Below the pieces are notes generated by a model. That model was not told where the DNA came from and did no database searches. It saw only the letters and a program-made list of their open reading frames with translations. A program made the position numbers and the translations under genes. Shown here in pieces: positions 52,996-61,947 of a stretch of DNA of 64,000 nucleotides; position 1 is the stretch's first letter; every line of letters begins with the position of its first letter. Source of the stretch: Haloplasma contractile (GTDB lineage: Bacteria > Bacillota_I > Bacilli_A > Haloplasmatales > Haloplasmataceae); the NCBI GenBank assembly GCA_016841945.1, contig JAENYC010000011.1, forward strand, positions 28,823-92,822. The letters are read 5' to 3'.

Positions 52996-53736
52996 CTATC
53001 TTATATTATATGTCGCAATTTCAACAAGATCTGAATGTAAACCTTTATCTAAAATTAACCTTCTACTAAACTCATAACCTTTATTAATCAAGGCTATTTC
53101 AAGGAAATATAAACATATACCCATATCAATTGAATTATAATAGGGAAGCTTACTCTGTGGAATAAAAGATTTTATCTTTTTGTTCCGATATATTTTAATC
53201 AAGTTTCCATCACTAAAAAATCTCCAGGGTTGTGTATTGCAAGCACTCGGTGTAAGACGAACAGCTTCTATTACTTCTGAATCAAAATCACCATTCCATA
53301 TCTCTTCTCTTTTTTTACGTCTAAACTGTTTTATACTTTTACGAAAGTCCTGTGGTCGACTCTTTCCAAAATTCAACATGATTATGTAATCTAAACCATC
53401 TACTTGCATTTTATGTGGTTTTGCAAGCGCATACCAACAGACACCTATATTACGAGAGGTTAAATATAAATCCATCTGTTCTAACATATATCCAGCGTTA
53501 AGAAGATAGTGAGGTTTTTCTTCACTATACATAAGAAGACAATACTCACCACGTTTAACCGTTGTCTTTTCTCTTTGTACAACTTCAAACCTGATTTTTA
53601 TATCTTCTACAAGCGGAATCATGCTTTCCATTTCTCGTTTAACATCTAACAGTTCATCTTCTTTCACATACAGAGCTTCATCAAATCTTCTCATAGATTT
53701 TCTTTTAAAAATTATATCATATAAATCTTTCATCAT
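52996..53736 (-). CDS. Nitroreductase family protein
   Basis: 246 residues. An N-terminal motif (FKRKSMRRFDEA, 10-21) and a C-terminal SACNTQPWRF segment are typical of FMN-dependent nitroreductases; the conserved Arg near residue 17 binds the FMN phosphate. The order with an extra central part (LNAGYMLEQMDLYLTSRNIG, then VCWYALAKP) matches the putative TM-nitroreductase subgroup. It reduces nitro compounds or quinones. The ribosome site is weak; ATGATG gives one residue of doubt. Confidence 0.85.
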   Translation of the reverse strand: MMKDLYDIIFKRKSMRRFDEALYVKEDELLDVKREMESMIPLVEDIKIRFEVVQREKTTVKRGEYCLLMYSEEKPHYLLNAGYMLEQMDLYLTSRNIGVCWYALAKPHKMQVDGLDYIIMLNFGKSRPQDFRKSIKQFRRKKREEIWNGDFDSEVIEAVRLTPSACNTQPWRFFSDGNLIKIYRNKKIKSFIPQSKLPYYNSIDMGICLYFLEIALINKGYEFSRRLILDKGLHSDLVEIATYNIR

Positions 53737-53866
53737 TTATTCTAATCTCCATCTCAATATTATTAGAATTCGAATCCCCTAAACTCATTATATCACTCAT
53801 CATAAAAATAAATCTAATAAAATTTTAAAATTATAATTGAATAGTTAACAAAATAAAAAAACTCTG

Positions 53867-53918
53867 CTGATGTCATTTACATATTATAAGTTTATTGATA
53901 ATATGTAAATGACATCAG
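53867..53918. repeat. Long perfect hairpin, 21-bp arms
   Basis: Bases 53867-53887 and 53898-53918 are exact reverse complements around a 10-nt loop (arm starts CTGATGTCATTTACATATT). It overlaps the 5' end of an upstream extension of the HD gene and ends 18 bp before its chosen start. A T run 5 nt beyond it on the minus strand would allow terminator function in that direction, but no minus-strand gene reads into it. Possible mRNA-stability or attenuator structure, or a mobile-element remnant. Confidence 0.85.
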
Positions 53919-53935
53919 ATAAATTAGGTGATATT

Positions 53936-54448
53936 ATGAAAGATATATATGTTAAGCGTTTAAATCGTATTTTATCTATTCTTTTTAGTGAAATAAAAGA
54001 ACTAGACGATAATGAAAGAGATTTACCATTACGATGGAGTATAATGCATATGTATACTACTTCTCAAATTGCTAAGATAATCGCTTTAAAACGAGATTTA
54101 GACCCAGAATTAGCAGGATTAATAGCAGCAATGCATGATATTGCTGTAATCAAAACAAAAAGCACTAAAAATCACGCTATAAAAGCACAAAATTATGTCA
54201 TTGAATTAATCGATTTATATAATAACAAAATCAGAAAAAATTTACCAGCAATTACAAAAGAAGAAAAAGAAATAATAATAGAGGCGATTATACATCATAG
54301 TGAGAAAAATGTTAAAACTGATAATAAATATATTGAATTAATAAAAGATGTTGATTCTTTTGATAGATATCTACATGGTATTAAAACTACAGATGTGTTT
54401 ATGGAAAGATGTCGTTATATATATCAAGATTTATTTTTTAATGATTAA
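53936..54448 (+). CDS. HD-domain protein
   Basis: 170 residues from the ATG at 53936 (behind AGGTGA); an upstream ATG at 53909 lies in the right arm of the hairpin. The HD pair is in AGLIAAMHDIAVI, followed by NHAIKAQNYV and AIIHHSEK, as in small HD hydrolases that cleave nucleotides or (p)ppGpp-like substrates. It looks degenerate only in being short. It stands alone and ends in a strong terminator. Confidence 0.75.
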   Translation: MKDIYVKRLNRILSILFSEIKELDDNERDLPLRWSIMHMYTTSQIAKIIALKRDLDPELAGLIAAMHDIAVIKTKSTKNHAIKAQNYVIELIDLYNNKIRKNLPAITKEEKEIIIEAIIHHSEKNVKTDNKYIELIKDVDSFDRYLHGIKTTDVFMERCRYIYQDLFFND

Positions 54449-54459
54449 ATGTAGCTTTC

Positions 54460-54502
54460 AAAACAGATTAAGATAAATTTTTTTCTTCTTAATCTGTTTT
54501 TT
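54460..54502 (+). terminator. Terminator of the HD gene
   Basis: AAAACAGATTAAGA and TCTTAATCTGTTTT form a 14-bp perfect stem followed by T. Confidence 0.9.
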
Positions 54503-54550
54503 ACATGCTACATATTTATCTAAATGAGTTAATACCAGATTGTGTATACA

Positions 54551-54585
54551 ATAAAAGAAGTCAAAACAATTGTTAAGACTTCTTT
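54551..54585 (-). terminator. Terminator of the merR gene
   Basis: AAAGAAGTC pairs with GACTTCTTT (9 bp); TTTTATTG follows on the minus strand. Confidence 0.7.
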
Positions 54586-54601
54586 ATATCTATTGGATTA
54601 A

Positions 54602-55606
54602 TTACACATTTTGTGTTTTATTACCTTTCTCTTTAATAGGTAAAAGCAAGTCAATTTGAATAGAACTATCATCAGGTGAAAGCATGTAATTATTTATATA
54701 ATTCAAATGTTCTTCTATACATTCTTGTTCTATTAATTTCTTACTAAAATTGAGTTCATACATGCTATTATTTTGTGCCCAGTTATATAGTTTAGACCAG
54801 TCTTCAAAGTTTCCCATAGGAATCATATATGCACAATACAAACCACCAGAAAATTTCTTTTTTTCGAAAGGTGGTTCCACTTTGAAATTTTCAGGTATAG
54901 TGACCCATCTTTCATAACCATGGTCGCTTCCATCTGACATATTTCCATTTGGATTGTTAAAGCCGTAGTGTCTTAAGTCAGGTTTAATCTCAAAAAGTTT
55001 TGTATCTTTTATAAACTGATTCAACAAATTACCACTTTCTATTTCAGCAGCACCACCTATACAATGAATACTTGCTACTATAGATGGTGGTAAATAGGTA
55101 ATTCTTACCTCATGATCATTTAATTTGTTTAACTTTTCATTGGCTTTTTTTAATTCTTCCATTGATTTTTCCTCCTTAAAATTTATTTTAGAAAGGCTCA
55201 ATGGTTCTACAATCCGCAATATATTATCATCCTGAAGTAAATCTAATTTTACATTAATCTTAACTGTTTCTTTTAACCGAGAGATTAATGTATTTAGTAT
55301 CGATTTAATTGTAGTAAGTGCAATTATTTCATCTTCTAATTCTGAAAGATTTTGTTGAAATATTTCTAGTATCTTTCTCTTTTCTGTATCTTGATAAATT
55401 TTCTTAATCTGTTTTAAAGGAATTCTTAATTTACGCAATACTAAAATTTGCTGCAGCCGCTTTATTGCTAATTCATCATATGTACGATATGCATAATCTT
55501 CTTTTTTAGTACTTGCTAATAATCCAATTTGTTCATAATATCGTAAGGTTCTTGTGGAAATATTAAAGTTTCTTGATACCTCACTAATCGTCATTAAATC
55601 CACCAT
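54602..55606 (-). CDS. MerR family regulator with GyrI-like effector domain
   Basis: 334 residues from ATG 55606 (six bases after AAAGG). N-terminal MerR HTH (MTISEVSRNFNISTRTLRYY, then EQIGLL), a coiled coil (about 75-115), then a GyrI/AraC-effector-like domain of about 170 residues (about 155-330). Such proteins bind drugs or other hydrophobic ligands, as BmrR does. The promoter has the 19-bp spacer typical of MerR control, so it probably activates itself when ligand is bound. No target gene is adjacent. Confidence 0.88.
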   Translation of the reverse strand: MVDLMTISEVSRNFNISTRTLRYYEQIGLLASTKKEDYAYRTYDELAIKRLQQILVLRKLRIPLKQIKKIYQDTEKRKILEIFQQNLSELEDEIIALTTIKSILNTLISRLKETVKINVKLDLLQDDNILRIVEPLSLSKINFKEEKSMEELKKANEKLNKLNDHEVRITYLPPSIVASIHCIGGAAEIESGNLLNQFIKDTKLFEIKPDLRHYGFNNPNGNMSDGSDHGYERWVTIPENFKVEPPFEKKKFSGGLYCAYMIPMGNFEDWSKLYNWAQNNSMYELNFSKKLIEQECIEEHLNYINNYMLSPDDSSIQIDLLLPIKEKGNKTQNV

Positions 55607-55625
55607 TATCATCCTTTCTGATTAG

Positions 55626-55656
55626 ATTATAAAGGACGACACGACGTCAAAGTCAA
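55626..55656 (-). promoter_or_regulatory. MerR-type promoter with 19-bp spacer
   Basis: Minus strand: TTGACT (55651-55656), 19-bp spacer, TATAAT (55626-55631). The spacer holds a GC-rich dyad GACG-N6-CGTC, very unlike its AT-rich surroundings. A 19-bp spacer is the hallmark of MerR-activated promoters. Confidence 0.82.
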
Positions 55657-55710
55657 TAGTTTTAATAAACATTCTACTAACTATATATCCTTATAATTTC
55701 ATTTGTTCTC

Positions 55711-55842
55711 TTAATTATTCCTCATAACCAACTCATCATTTTCTACTTCACCAGTTGCATAAAATCCTACTTTCTTATATAGATGTAACGCAGTGAACAA
55801 AATAAGTAAATAAATCAAAATTTTGACTATTTTTATTTTCAT
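55711..55842 (-). pseudogene. Acetyltransferase C-terminal remnant
   Basis: A 43-codon frame starts with a hydrophobic stretch (KIVKILIYLLILF) and ends LHLYKKVGFYATGEVENDEL, then VMRNN. The second part is the classical C-terminal tail of a GNAT acetyltransferase ('A..LY.K.GF...G......'), without the acetyl-CoA binding core. It is a gene fragment, with the N-terminal stretch coming from other DNA. No ribosome site of quality precedes it. The rest of 55657-55989 holds nothing I can name. Confidence 0.6.
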
Positions 55843-55989
55843 TAATGTTTTTTTTCATATGCTAGTTCTTTATTTCAATAATATACTCTTTGTGCACAAT
55901 GTGTGCCTTTTTTATATGTTAATTGTTTGATAAAAATTATCTTGGTCTATATTTCTAAATATTATCTTTCTATCACTTTTTATACAGTA

Positions 55990-56403
55990 TTAAGCGTTGT
56001 TTTCTGTCATGAGTTCCCATCTCATTCCAAATTTATCTACTAAAGACACAAAACAACTACTATACGTAGTCTCTTGCAATGGGTGAATAATTGTACTTTC
56101 TGGACTTAATACATTATAGGCCTTTTTTACTTCTTCAGTACTTTCAAACGTTACAACAATTGAAATATTTTGTCCATTGATTATTTCATCTATAGAATCA
56201 GAAAACATAAATCTCTGATTGGCAATGATCATTTCTGCATGGTAAACATAATCTTTTTGTTCATTTGTCATATTTTCAGTAGACATATCGTTTGCATCAC
56301 AATAACGCAATAATATAGTTATCTTACCATCAAATGCTTTTTTATATAATTGAAGTGCTTCTTTACAACGTCCATTAAAATGAAGATTAGGTGTAACTAA
56401 CAA
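55990..56403 (-). CDS. VOC family protein, PhnB-like
   Basis: 137 residues. I start at TTG 56403 behind GGAGGAGG; the frame is open further up but without a better start. LHFNGRCKEALQLYKKAFDG at the start and KFGMRWELMT at the end are typical of PhnB-type VOC proteins (glyoxalase/bleomycin-resistance fold). No reaction is known for most members. It lies about 31 bp downstream of the alpha/beta hydrolase gene in the same direction. Confidence 0.85.
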   Translation of the reverse strand: MLVTPNLHFNGRCKEALQLYKKAFDGKITILLRYCDANDMSTENMTNEQKDYVYHAEMIIANQRFMFSDSIDEIINGQNISIVVTFESTEEVKKAYNVLSPESTIIHPLQETTYSSCFVSLVDKFGMRWELMTENNA

Positions 56404-56434
56404 TATAAATACCTCCTCCAAAGAAATTTAGTAA

Positions 56435-57406
56435 CTAATCCATAGAACTATTATTATTAAAGTCATTTAGGTAATTAATGATTTCATTTTTAATAAATTC
56501 AGTTTCAATATTATGTACGTAATGTCCACAATCTAAATATTCATATTGTCCATTGTCAAGTTCGTTAACATAACTAGAAAGAATTTCTTTCCAATTATTT
56601 ACTCCAACTTCTTTACCATTAGAAATAAAGAAATACATTGGTGTACTTTTCGGAATTCCATTATCTTTTACCTTTTGTGCATTTTCAAAAACCATTTTAG
56701 CTTCATTTTGCATATCTATCGTCATTGTTCTCCGATAGATGATACTACGATATGCATTTAAATCCTCATCTGATAAAAGTCCAGATTTAAAAACTGCAGT
56801 ATTTTCATAGAATCCAGGCATTATTCGTAAAATGCCACTATCAGCCACAAATTTAATGATTTTTAGATTAGCTTGTGATGGAACTTCTATTTCATCATAA
56901 CTAGCGGGTATTGCAGGATCTAAACCAATGATTGCTTTAACTTCAAGAGGATATATTTGAGCCCATCTAATAGCTTCTAATCCAGACATTGAATGTGGAA
57001 CAAGGACAAATGGTCCATCAATATTTAATTCACTAAGTGCTAAGCGTGTTTCCTCAAGAACATCATTAATATCTTTGGATGAATTAGTTACCTCACTCCA
57101 ACCATAACCTGCTTTTTCAATAACCACTATCCGATAGTCTTCTACTAGTTGTGACCATAATGGTTTAAAGTCATAAAATGGACTAGCAGTTCCTGACCCT
57201 GACATAAAAACTAGGGTTTCATCTCCTGAACCTTCAGTGTACACATGTATCTTATGATTATTAACTTCAACCATTTCTCCTATAACAGGATATCTTTTTA
57301 CCTCCCTTTTTATTTGTATTCTATTCCATATAAAAACTCCTAATAAAAAGACGATTAAAATTACAATCAATATTAATAAACCTTTTAAAATAATTTTTAA
57401 TATCAT
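56435..57406 (-). CDS. Membrane-anchored alpha/beta hydrolase
   Basis: 323 residues from ATG 57406 (MILKIILKG, behind GGGAG); a 24-residue longer frame is rejected. One N-terminal membrane segment (about 3-28), then a hydrolase domain with oxyanion region VFMSGSGTASP, nucleophile Ser in VPHSMSGLEA, and a catalytic His in LDCGHYVHN near the C-terminus. The acid is likely the Asp of the DPAIP segment region or later. Substrate unknown; the anchor places the active site probably outside. Confidence 0.82.
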   Translation of the reverse strand: MILKIILKGLLILIVILIVFLLGVFIWNRIQIKREVKRYPVIGEMVEVNNHKIHVYTEGSGDETLVFMSGSGTASPFYDFKPLWSQLVEDYRIVVIEKAGYGWSEVTNSSKDINDVLEETRLALSELNIDGPFVLVPHSMSGLEAIRWAQIYPLEVKAIIGLDPAIPASYDEIEVPSQANLKIIKFVADSGILRIMPGFYENTAVFKSGLLSDEDLNAYRSIIYRRTMTIDMQNEAKMVFENAQKVKDNGIPKSTPMYFFISNGKEVGVNNWKEILSSYVNELDNGQYEYLDCGHYVHNIETEFIKNEIINYLNDFNNNSSMD

Positions 57407-57679
57407 AGTTTCTTCTCCCATTCCTAAATATTTAATATATATTGATATTATACTCGAGATATGACAACTAAGCAACATGAACTAAATTATCTAAACATAT
57501 ACTTAAATAGATTATATCATCATACTTTACAACTTCACTTGTCATTATATTAATATTGGTTAAAAAATTTAACTTGTAGTTAATTAAATGTTTACTATTG
57601 TTCAGTGTACAAACCAATATTTTTATAATAAAAATGTAAATAGGATCCGTTTACTACATTTCAAAACAAGGAGGGTTTT

Positions 57680-58759
57680 ATGAAGTTAAAAATCGGTGAA
57701 AATATTAAACGATTAAGACGTAGTCATAACATAACACAAGAACAATTAGCTGAAATCTTAAATGTTTCATGCGCTGCAGTCAGTAAATGGGAAACTGGTG
57801 ATACATATCCTGATATCACTTTAATATTCCCATTATCTCACTATTTTGGTATTAGTGTTGATGAACTTATGGGGTATGATGCACTAATAATCGAAAATGA
57901 AATAAGTCAATTATTAAAAAAATACTTTAAATTACAACAAGATTTTAAACACAAAGAAGCGAGTGATTTAATATGTGAAGCTAGAAAGAAATATCCACAG
58001 GATTATAAAATCATGCATCAACATATGTTTGATATTATTGGTGGACTCGCAGACAACAATAATGTAATAGTTAAAAATAAATCTATGGAACTTGAAAAAA
58101 TATGTAATCGTATTCTAGATGGTTGTAATGATGAAAGAATTCGTTTAGATGCCATAACTATTAAAGCTAAAGTTCTTCATGCAAAAAATCAAACAGAAGA
58201 AGCTTTAGAATTACTTAATACATTCCCAACTTTTTATCATTCATCTGGTCAAAGAATTGAACAATTATATGCAAAGAACACTGATGAATTTTATCATCAA
58301 CTGAAGATTAATATGTATGAATTAGCAGACTTTATGGCTAACAAGCTAGCAAAATCTATTTTCTATGATAAATCCTTAACTAAAGAAGAAAAAATGTTAA
58401 AGATTATAAAAAGTGGAGAGTTTTTATCTCATTTTAATAGTGACAATGATTTTGATGTGTTTGTTGTTATGTCTAATATGTTTTGGGGAGAATCCTTAAA
58501 CAAAGCAACTCAATTTGATTTTAATGATTCTTTCATTATTAGATGTTGCAAACAAAAATATGACTCAGTGAAAAATTTAACTGAATTAATTATACAAGAT
58601 CGTTTTATCAAAGAATATATCCAAAATACAAAATGTATAAAAATAAAAAACAACTACCTATTAGATGTTATTTCTCATTATGAAAAGCTAATCTCAGAAA
58701 ATATAATAAACTCACAGGATTATAAAGATATGGTAAAAAGATATAAAAATATTATTTAG
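57680..58759 (+). CDS. XRE-family HTH regulator with helical C-terminal domain
   Basis: 359 residues. N-terminal HTH_3 (NIKRLRRSHNITQEQLAEIL, then VSKWETGDTYPDI) through residue 65, followed by about 290 mostly helical residues that look TPR-like (ALELLNTFPTFYH and similar). This is a very common regulator layout in Bacillota, often controlling a peptide or stress response. GGAGGG precedes the ATG. No obvious target next to it. Confidence 0.88.
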   Translation: MKLKIGENIKRLRRSHNITQEQLAEILNVSCAAVSKWETGDTYPDITLIFPLSHYFGISVDELMGYDALIIENEISQLLKKYFKLQQDFKHKEASDLICEARKKYPQDYKIMHQHMFDIIGGLADNNNVIVKNKSMELEKICNRILDGCNDERIRLDAITIKAKVLHAKNQTEEALELLNTFPTFYHSSGQRIEQLYAKNTDEFYHQLKINMYELADFMANKLAKSIFYDKSLTKEEKMLKIIKSGEFLSHFNSDNDFDVFVVMSNMFWGESLNKATQFDFNDSFIIRCCKQKYDSVKNLTELIIQDRFIKEYIQNTKCIKIKNNYLLDVISHYEKLISENIINSQDYKDMVKRYKNII

Positions 58760-59134
58760 AGATGGTTAATTATATAAAGTACCATAGATATATAATTGCG
58801 GTAAGATGACAGATGAAGAGATAAGTAACTAAAATAGAAATAATTATTAAAAAAGTAACTGAAATTAAAGCACTCGCTAGTGCAACAAGCGAAAATTTAC
58901 AAACTCTTTAACGGTACTGAAACTTAATTCAGTTCAACATTAAGAAATATTGAGATTTAAAAGATTTCGCAAATGGTTGGTATACTACATATAAATAAAT
59001 ACAAAAAAGTACAATAATTAAGGTATAACTATATTAATTGTACTTTTTTGTATTTTAAATGAGAAATATATTATTATCCAATGGTTATTCCATAGAGGAA
59101 CAGTTAATATATAGATTACATTGAAGGATTTTAG
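58760..59134. other. Intergenic region without a gene
   Basis: No frame of quality is seen. A short plus-strand stretch (KVTEIKALASATSENLQTL around 58850-58910) is interrupted at once by stops and may be a remnant. The region ends in the long hairpin at 58997-59055. Confidence 0.6.
58997..59055. repeat. Long hairpin with 19-bp arms
   Basis: AAATACAAAAAAGTACAAT (58997-59015) and its exact complement (59037-59055) enclose a 21-nt loop. It could end the XRE transcript from far downstream, but it is 237 bp from that stop and is longer than the other terminators in the window. Confidence 0.75.
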
Positions 59135-59686
59135 TCAACATGATTGAGAATATGACAATAAATATAAGGAATAAATATTATGTAAATATTCTTTTCCTCT
59201 AAATATTTCATACTTTGTTTTACCTGAATTAACAAATCCAAGTTTCTCTACCAGATCGATCGAATTATAGTCTTCAATATATATACAAGCATTGATTACC
59301 TTCAAATCCATTCTGTTTTTCGCAAATGATATTATTTTTCTCATAGCCTCTTGCATATATTCATTTTTCCAATATTCCTTTTTTAAATCATAACCAACAT
59401 CTACAGACTTCTCCTTTTGAATCCAATTATGAAACCCACATGTTCCCATCTTTACAACGTCTGACTTTCGTACTAAAATCCAACGGTGCTGAGTTCTTGA
59501 TTCTGGCTGAAAATAAAATAATATAATTTCATCTGCTCCCTTAATATTTGTCAATGGTTCTTCAAAATATTGATTAATTGTCTCATCATAAAATTGTTTA
59601 AAAATAAAATCTCTATCACTTGTTTCTATATTTTTCAAGATTAATCTCTCTGTTTCAAAATTTGTATAAACCACTTTAAACCTCAT
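59135..59686 (-). CDS. GNAT acetyltransferase, RimJ/RimL type
   Basis: 183 residues. FETERLILKNIETSDRDFIF at the start is the RimJ/RimL signature; the acetyl-CoA region is VGYDLKKEYWKNEYMQEAM, where the usual R/Q-G-x-G is changed to NEY, so binding may be atypical. IEDYNSIDLVEKLGF is the normal tail. A GTG start at residue 5 would be better spaced after GATGAGG. Confidence 0.8.
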   Translation of the reverse strand: MRFKVVYTNFETERLILKNIETSDRDFIFKQFYDETINQYFEEPLTNIKGADEIILFYFQPESRTQHRWILVRKSDVVKMGTCGFHNWIQKEKSVDVGYDLKKEYWKNEYMQEAMRKIISFAKNRMDLKVINACIYIEDYNSIDLVEKLGFVNSGKTKYEIFRGKEYLHNIYSLYLLSYSQSC

Positions 59687-59757
59687 CTTTCATCTAGATT
59701 GATTGATACTATAAAATAGTTGAGTTAACTATAAAGTTTTATTACTTTTATACGCTT

Positions 59758-60486
59758 CTAAAGACTACTTCCTTTTAATATAAATTTACATTTTGGATAT
59801 TTTTCACATCCGTAGAATTTACCATATTTTCCATTTTTCAAAACTAAAGTTCCTCCACAGCGAGGGCATATTTTTCGATTGAGGTCTTCTTGTGTTTTTC
59901 GTATATTTTTTATATGTTCTCTATTAGAAATTTTCTTATTTGCATTAGCTAATAATGTATTGTAAATATAATCCATCTCTTCCACAGTAAGGCTCGTATT
60001 GTTATTAAAATTTAATAAATAGTCTTTTAAATCACAAAGGTTAATGACTCCATTAACATTAATTTTACTTGCATTATTTTGAACAAAAACAACAACTGAA
60101 TGAACATCATACTTCTTACCCAATACTTTTCTAATATAATAAATATGAGATTTGTTTTGTTTTACTGGATTCAAGAAATAATGTTTTTCTTTATATAAGC
60201 ATTGAGTCCATTGACTCTGATTTTCATTACCAAATATATATCCACTATAATTCTTTGTTTCAATACAAAATACACCATTTTGTCTTATTTCAACATGATC
60301 AATTTGATGACTTTTCCCTTGATCATCCATAAGAACCAAATTATTAATTTGCCTATGCTCTACTTTTCCAAAAAAAATAGGATTTAATACAGAGACTACC
60401 TTGTTCTCACCAACTTTACCTTTTATGTTAGGATTGTTTTCAATACCTTTAACAACATCTTTTATAATTCTTTTTAATAATCTCAT
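59758..60486 (-). CDS. NERD-domain protein with topoisomerase-type zinc finger
   Basis: 242 residues from ATG 60486 behind GGAGAA; an 18-residue longer frame is rejected. The NERD domain (about 20-125) shows KGKVGE (22-27), QIDHVEI (61-67) and CIETKNYSG (74-82), a nuclease-like core with Asp63, Glu76 and Lys78. The C-terminus (about 205-236) is a C4 zinc finger of the type found in bacterial topoisomerase I (CPRCGGTLV to GCEKYPKC). A role in DNA metabolism is expected; the exact one is unknown. Confidence 0.9.
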   Translation of the reverse strand: MRLLKRIIKDVVKGIENNPNIKGKVGENKVVSVLNPIFFGKVEHRQINNLVLMDDQGKSHQIDHVEIRQNGVFCIETKNYSGYIFGNENQSQWTQCLYKEKHYFLNPVKQNKSHIYYIRKVLGKKYDVHSVVVFVQNNASKINVNGVINLCDLKDYLLNFNNNTSLTVEEMDYIYNTLLANANKKISNREHIKNIRKTQEDLNRKICPRCGGTLVLKNGKYGKFYGCEKYPKCKFILKGSSL

Positions 60487-60676
60487 AATCCATTCTCCTA
60501 TAAAAAATTTCATAATAATCCTTTTCATACGACTGCCCATTTAATGCCTTGGCATGCTTGGTTGAATACCTAGTGATGCTTCATAAATTGACATATAATA
60601 TTTTTACGTTAAAGTAGTTCATTAGCATATAACTAGCCCATACTTGTTAAAGTCTAGATGATTATTCTGAATTGCA

Positions 60677-61216
60677 CTACTCCTCACTTGTCAAAATCAC
60701 ATCATAAAGAACATGCTTTTTCAGTGGACTACCTTCAATAATGTTTGGATGGTCAAACTCCATTATTTTTTTCATACCAATTTTTTTCATTATATTTTCA
60801 GAACGATAATTAATCTTAGAAGTAAAGCTATATATTTTGTTAAATTTTAATATTTCGAATCCATAATTTAAACATTCCTTTGCACCTTCTGTTGCAAATC
60901 CATTGCCCCATGCATCATACTTAAGTCTCCAGCCTATTTCTATACAAGGAGTAAACTCTGAAATAAAGTTTGCCCAATGAAATCCTATAAATCCAATAAA
61001 GTCATTACTCTCTTTTGTTTCAACTGCATAAAGACCGTATCCGTAATCTCTAAGTTCGTTTTGAATTTTATTATAAAAGTTATCTGTTTCTTCTACAGTA
61101 AGTATCTTTGTAAAATATTTCATTACCCTAGTATCTTTATTCATGATTCGAAATTCTTCCAGGTCAGTTTCTTTCCAATCCCGAAACACCAACCGATCCG
61201 TTTCAAAATAAACCAT
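60677..61216 (-). CDS. GNAT acetyltransferase, RimJ/RimL type
   Basis: 179 residues. FETDRLVFRDWKETDLEEF at the start, IEIGWRLKYDAWGNGFATEG as the acetyl-CoA segment (G-N-G-x-A), and NYRSENIMKKIGM as tail. Closely similar layout to the GNAT at 59135 but with the standard acetyl-CoA motif. AAGGTG precedes the ATG. Confidence 0.87.
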   Translation of the reverse strand: MVYFETDRLVFRDWKETDLEEFRIMNKDTRVMKYFTKILTVEETDNFYNKIQNELRDYGYGLYAVETKESNDFIGFIGFHWANFISEFTPCIEIGWRLKYDAWGNGFATEGAKECLNYGFEILKFNKIYSFTSKINYRSENIMKKIGMKKIMEFDHPNIIEGSPLKKHVLYDVILTSEE

Positions 61217-61545
61217 ATTTATTCACCTTTATTCCAATTTCTATATCTTCCTATTGTTATTTTATTCGTTTAAGCGTAATCCTTCTATGTGTATGGTTCT
61301 CTTAAATAGTCCTTTGATTGTAAATCCCACAAACCTTTCAGTATGAGGGAACATGTATATTTTTGTATATTGAAATTACTGAATTATACCTTATTTATTT
61401 AGCAACAACACGTGTTTTTTAGGTTAAAAAAGTCTAGTATTATGCAAAATAAAGTTTTTGATATTTGATCATTTACGCAATTTAGTACTCTTTTCTTAAC
61501 AATCAATGATTGAAATAAAATGTTAACAAAGTCTGTTTCCAATTG

Positions 61546-61677
61546 CTATTCAAGCGTTAGCTTTACTTCATTAATATATCCGTAGATATTATCAGGATTA
61601 TCAGAAAGAATATCATCTTGATTTTTATCAATAGAAAGTACGAATTTACCACTCGTTTTAAAAAATCCAGCAATCTT
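61546..61677 (-). pseudogene. Unidentified gene fragment
   Basis: A minus-strand frame without a start codon reads KIAGFFKTSGKFVLSIDKNQ, then DDILSDNPDNIYGYINEVKL, ending at TAG 61546. Amino acid use looks coding and a TAA precedes it in frame. It seems to be the C-terminal end of a gene whose front part is gone. I do not recognise the family. Confidence 0.45.
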
Positions 61678-61788
61678 TTAAATTACTTTTAGTGTGCATA
61701 AAGGTCAAAGTTGAATATATTATATCAAATTATTGTTAAAACTGATATGTTAGAATATCAACATTAATCAGATTAACATTTAATTAAT

Positions 61789-61846
61789 GGTTGTGTTCAA
61801 GATAAGTACTGATTTATGCTGACTCAGTACTATCTTGTACACAACC
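61789..61846. repeat. Near-perfect 58-nt inverted repeat, MITE-like
   Basis: The left arm GGTTGTGTTCAAGATAAGTA pairs with the right arm (ending TATCTTGTACACAACC) with one mismatch and one bulged base, around an 11-nt loop. There is no T run right behind it on either strand, so it is not an ordinary terminator. Ends of the GTTGTGTACAAGAT kind suggest a small non-coding mobile remnant. Confidence 0.65.
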
Positions 61847-61947
61847 TAATATTTTAAGTTACAAAAATTTTATATTATATCTTAATATTATCTTGTTAAG
61901 AACTATTTTTTCGAGTTATCGTATAATAAAATTTGGAAATAATACTC

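Larger units (their letters stand above)
61217..61947. other. Long intergenic region with a remnant and a hairpin
   Basis: About 730 bp with no intact gene. It holds a 44-codon gene fragment (61546-61677) and a near-perfect 58-nt hairpin (61789-61846). The rest is AT-rich sequence without features I can name. Confidence 0.7.

Noticed and set aside
53760..53800. A TTCGAATCC stretch resembling a tRNA T-loop
   Set aside because: No matching T-stem, acceptor stem or anticodon arm around it on either strand.
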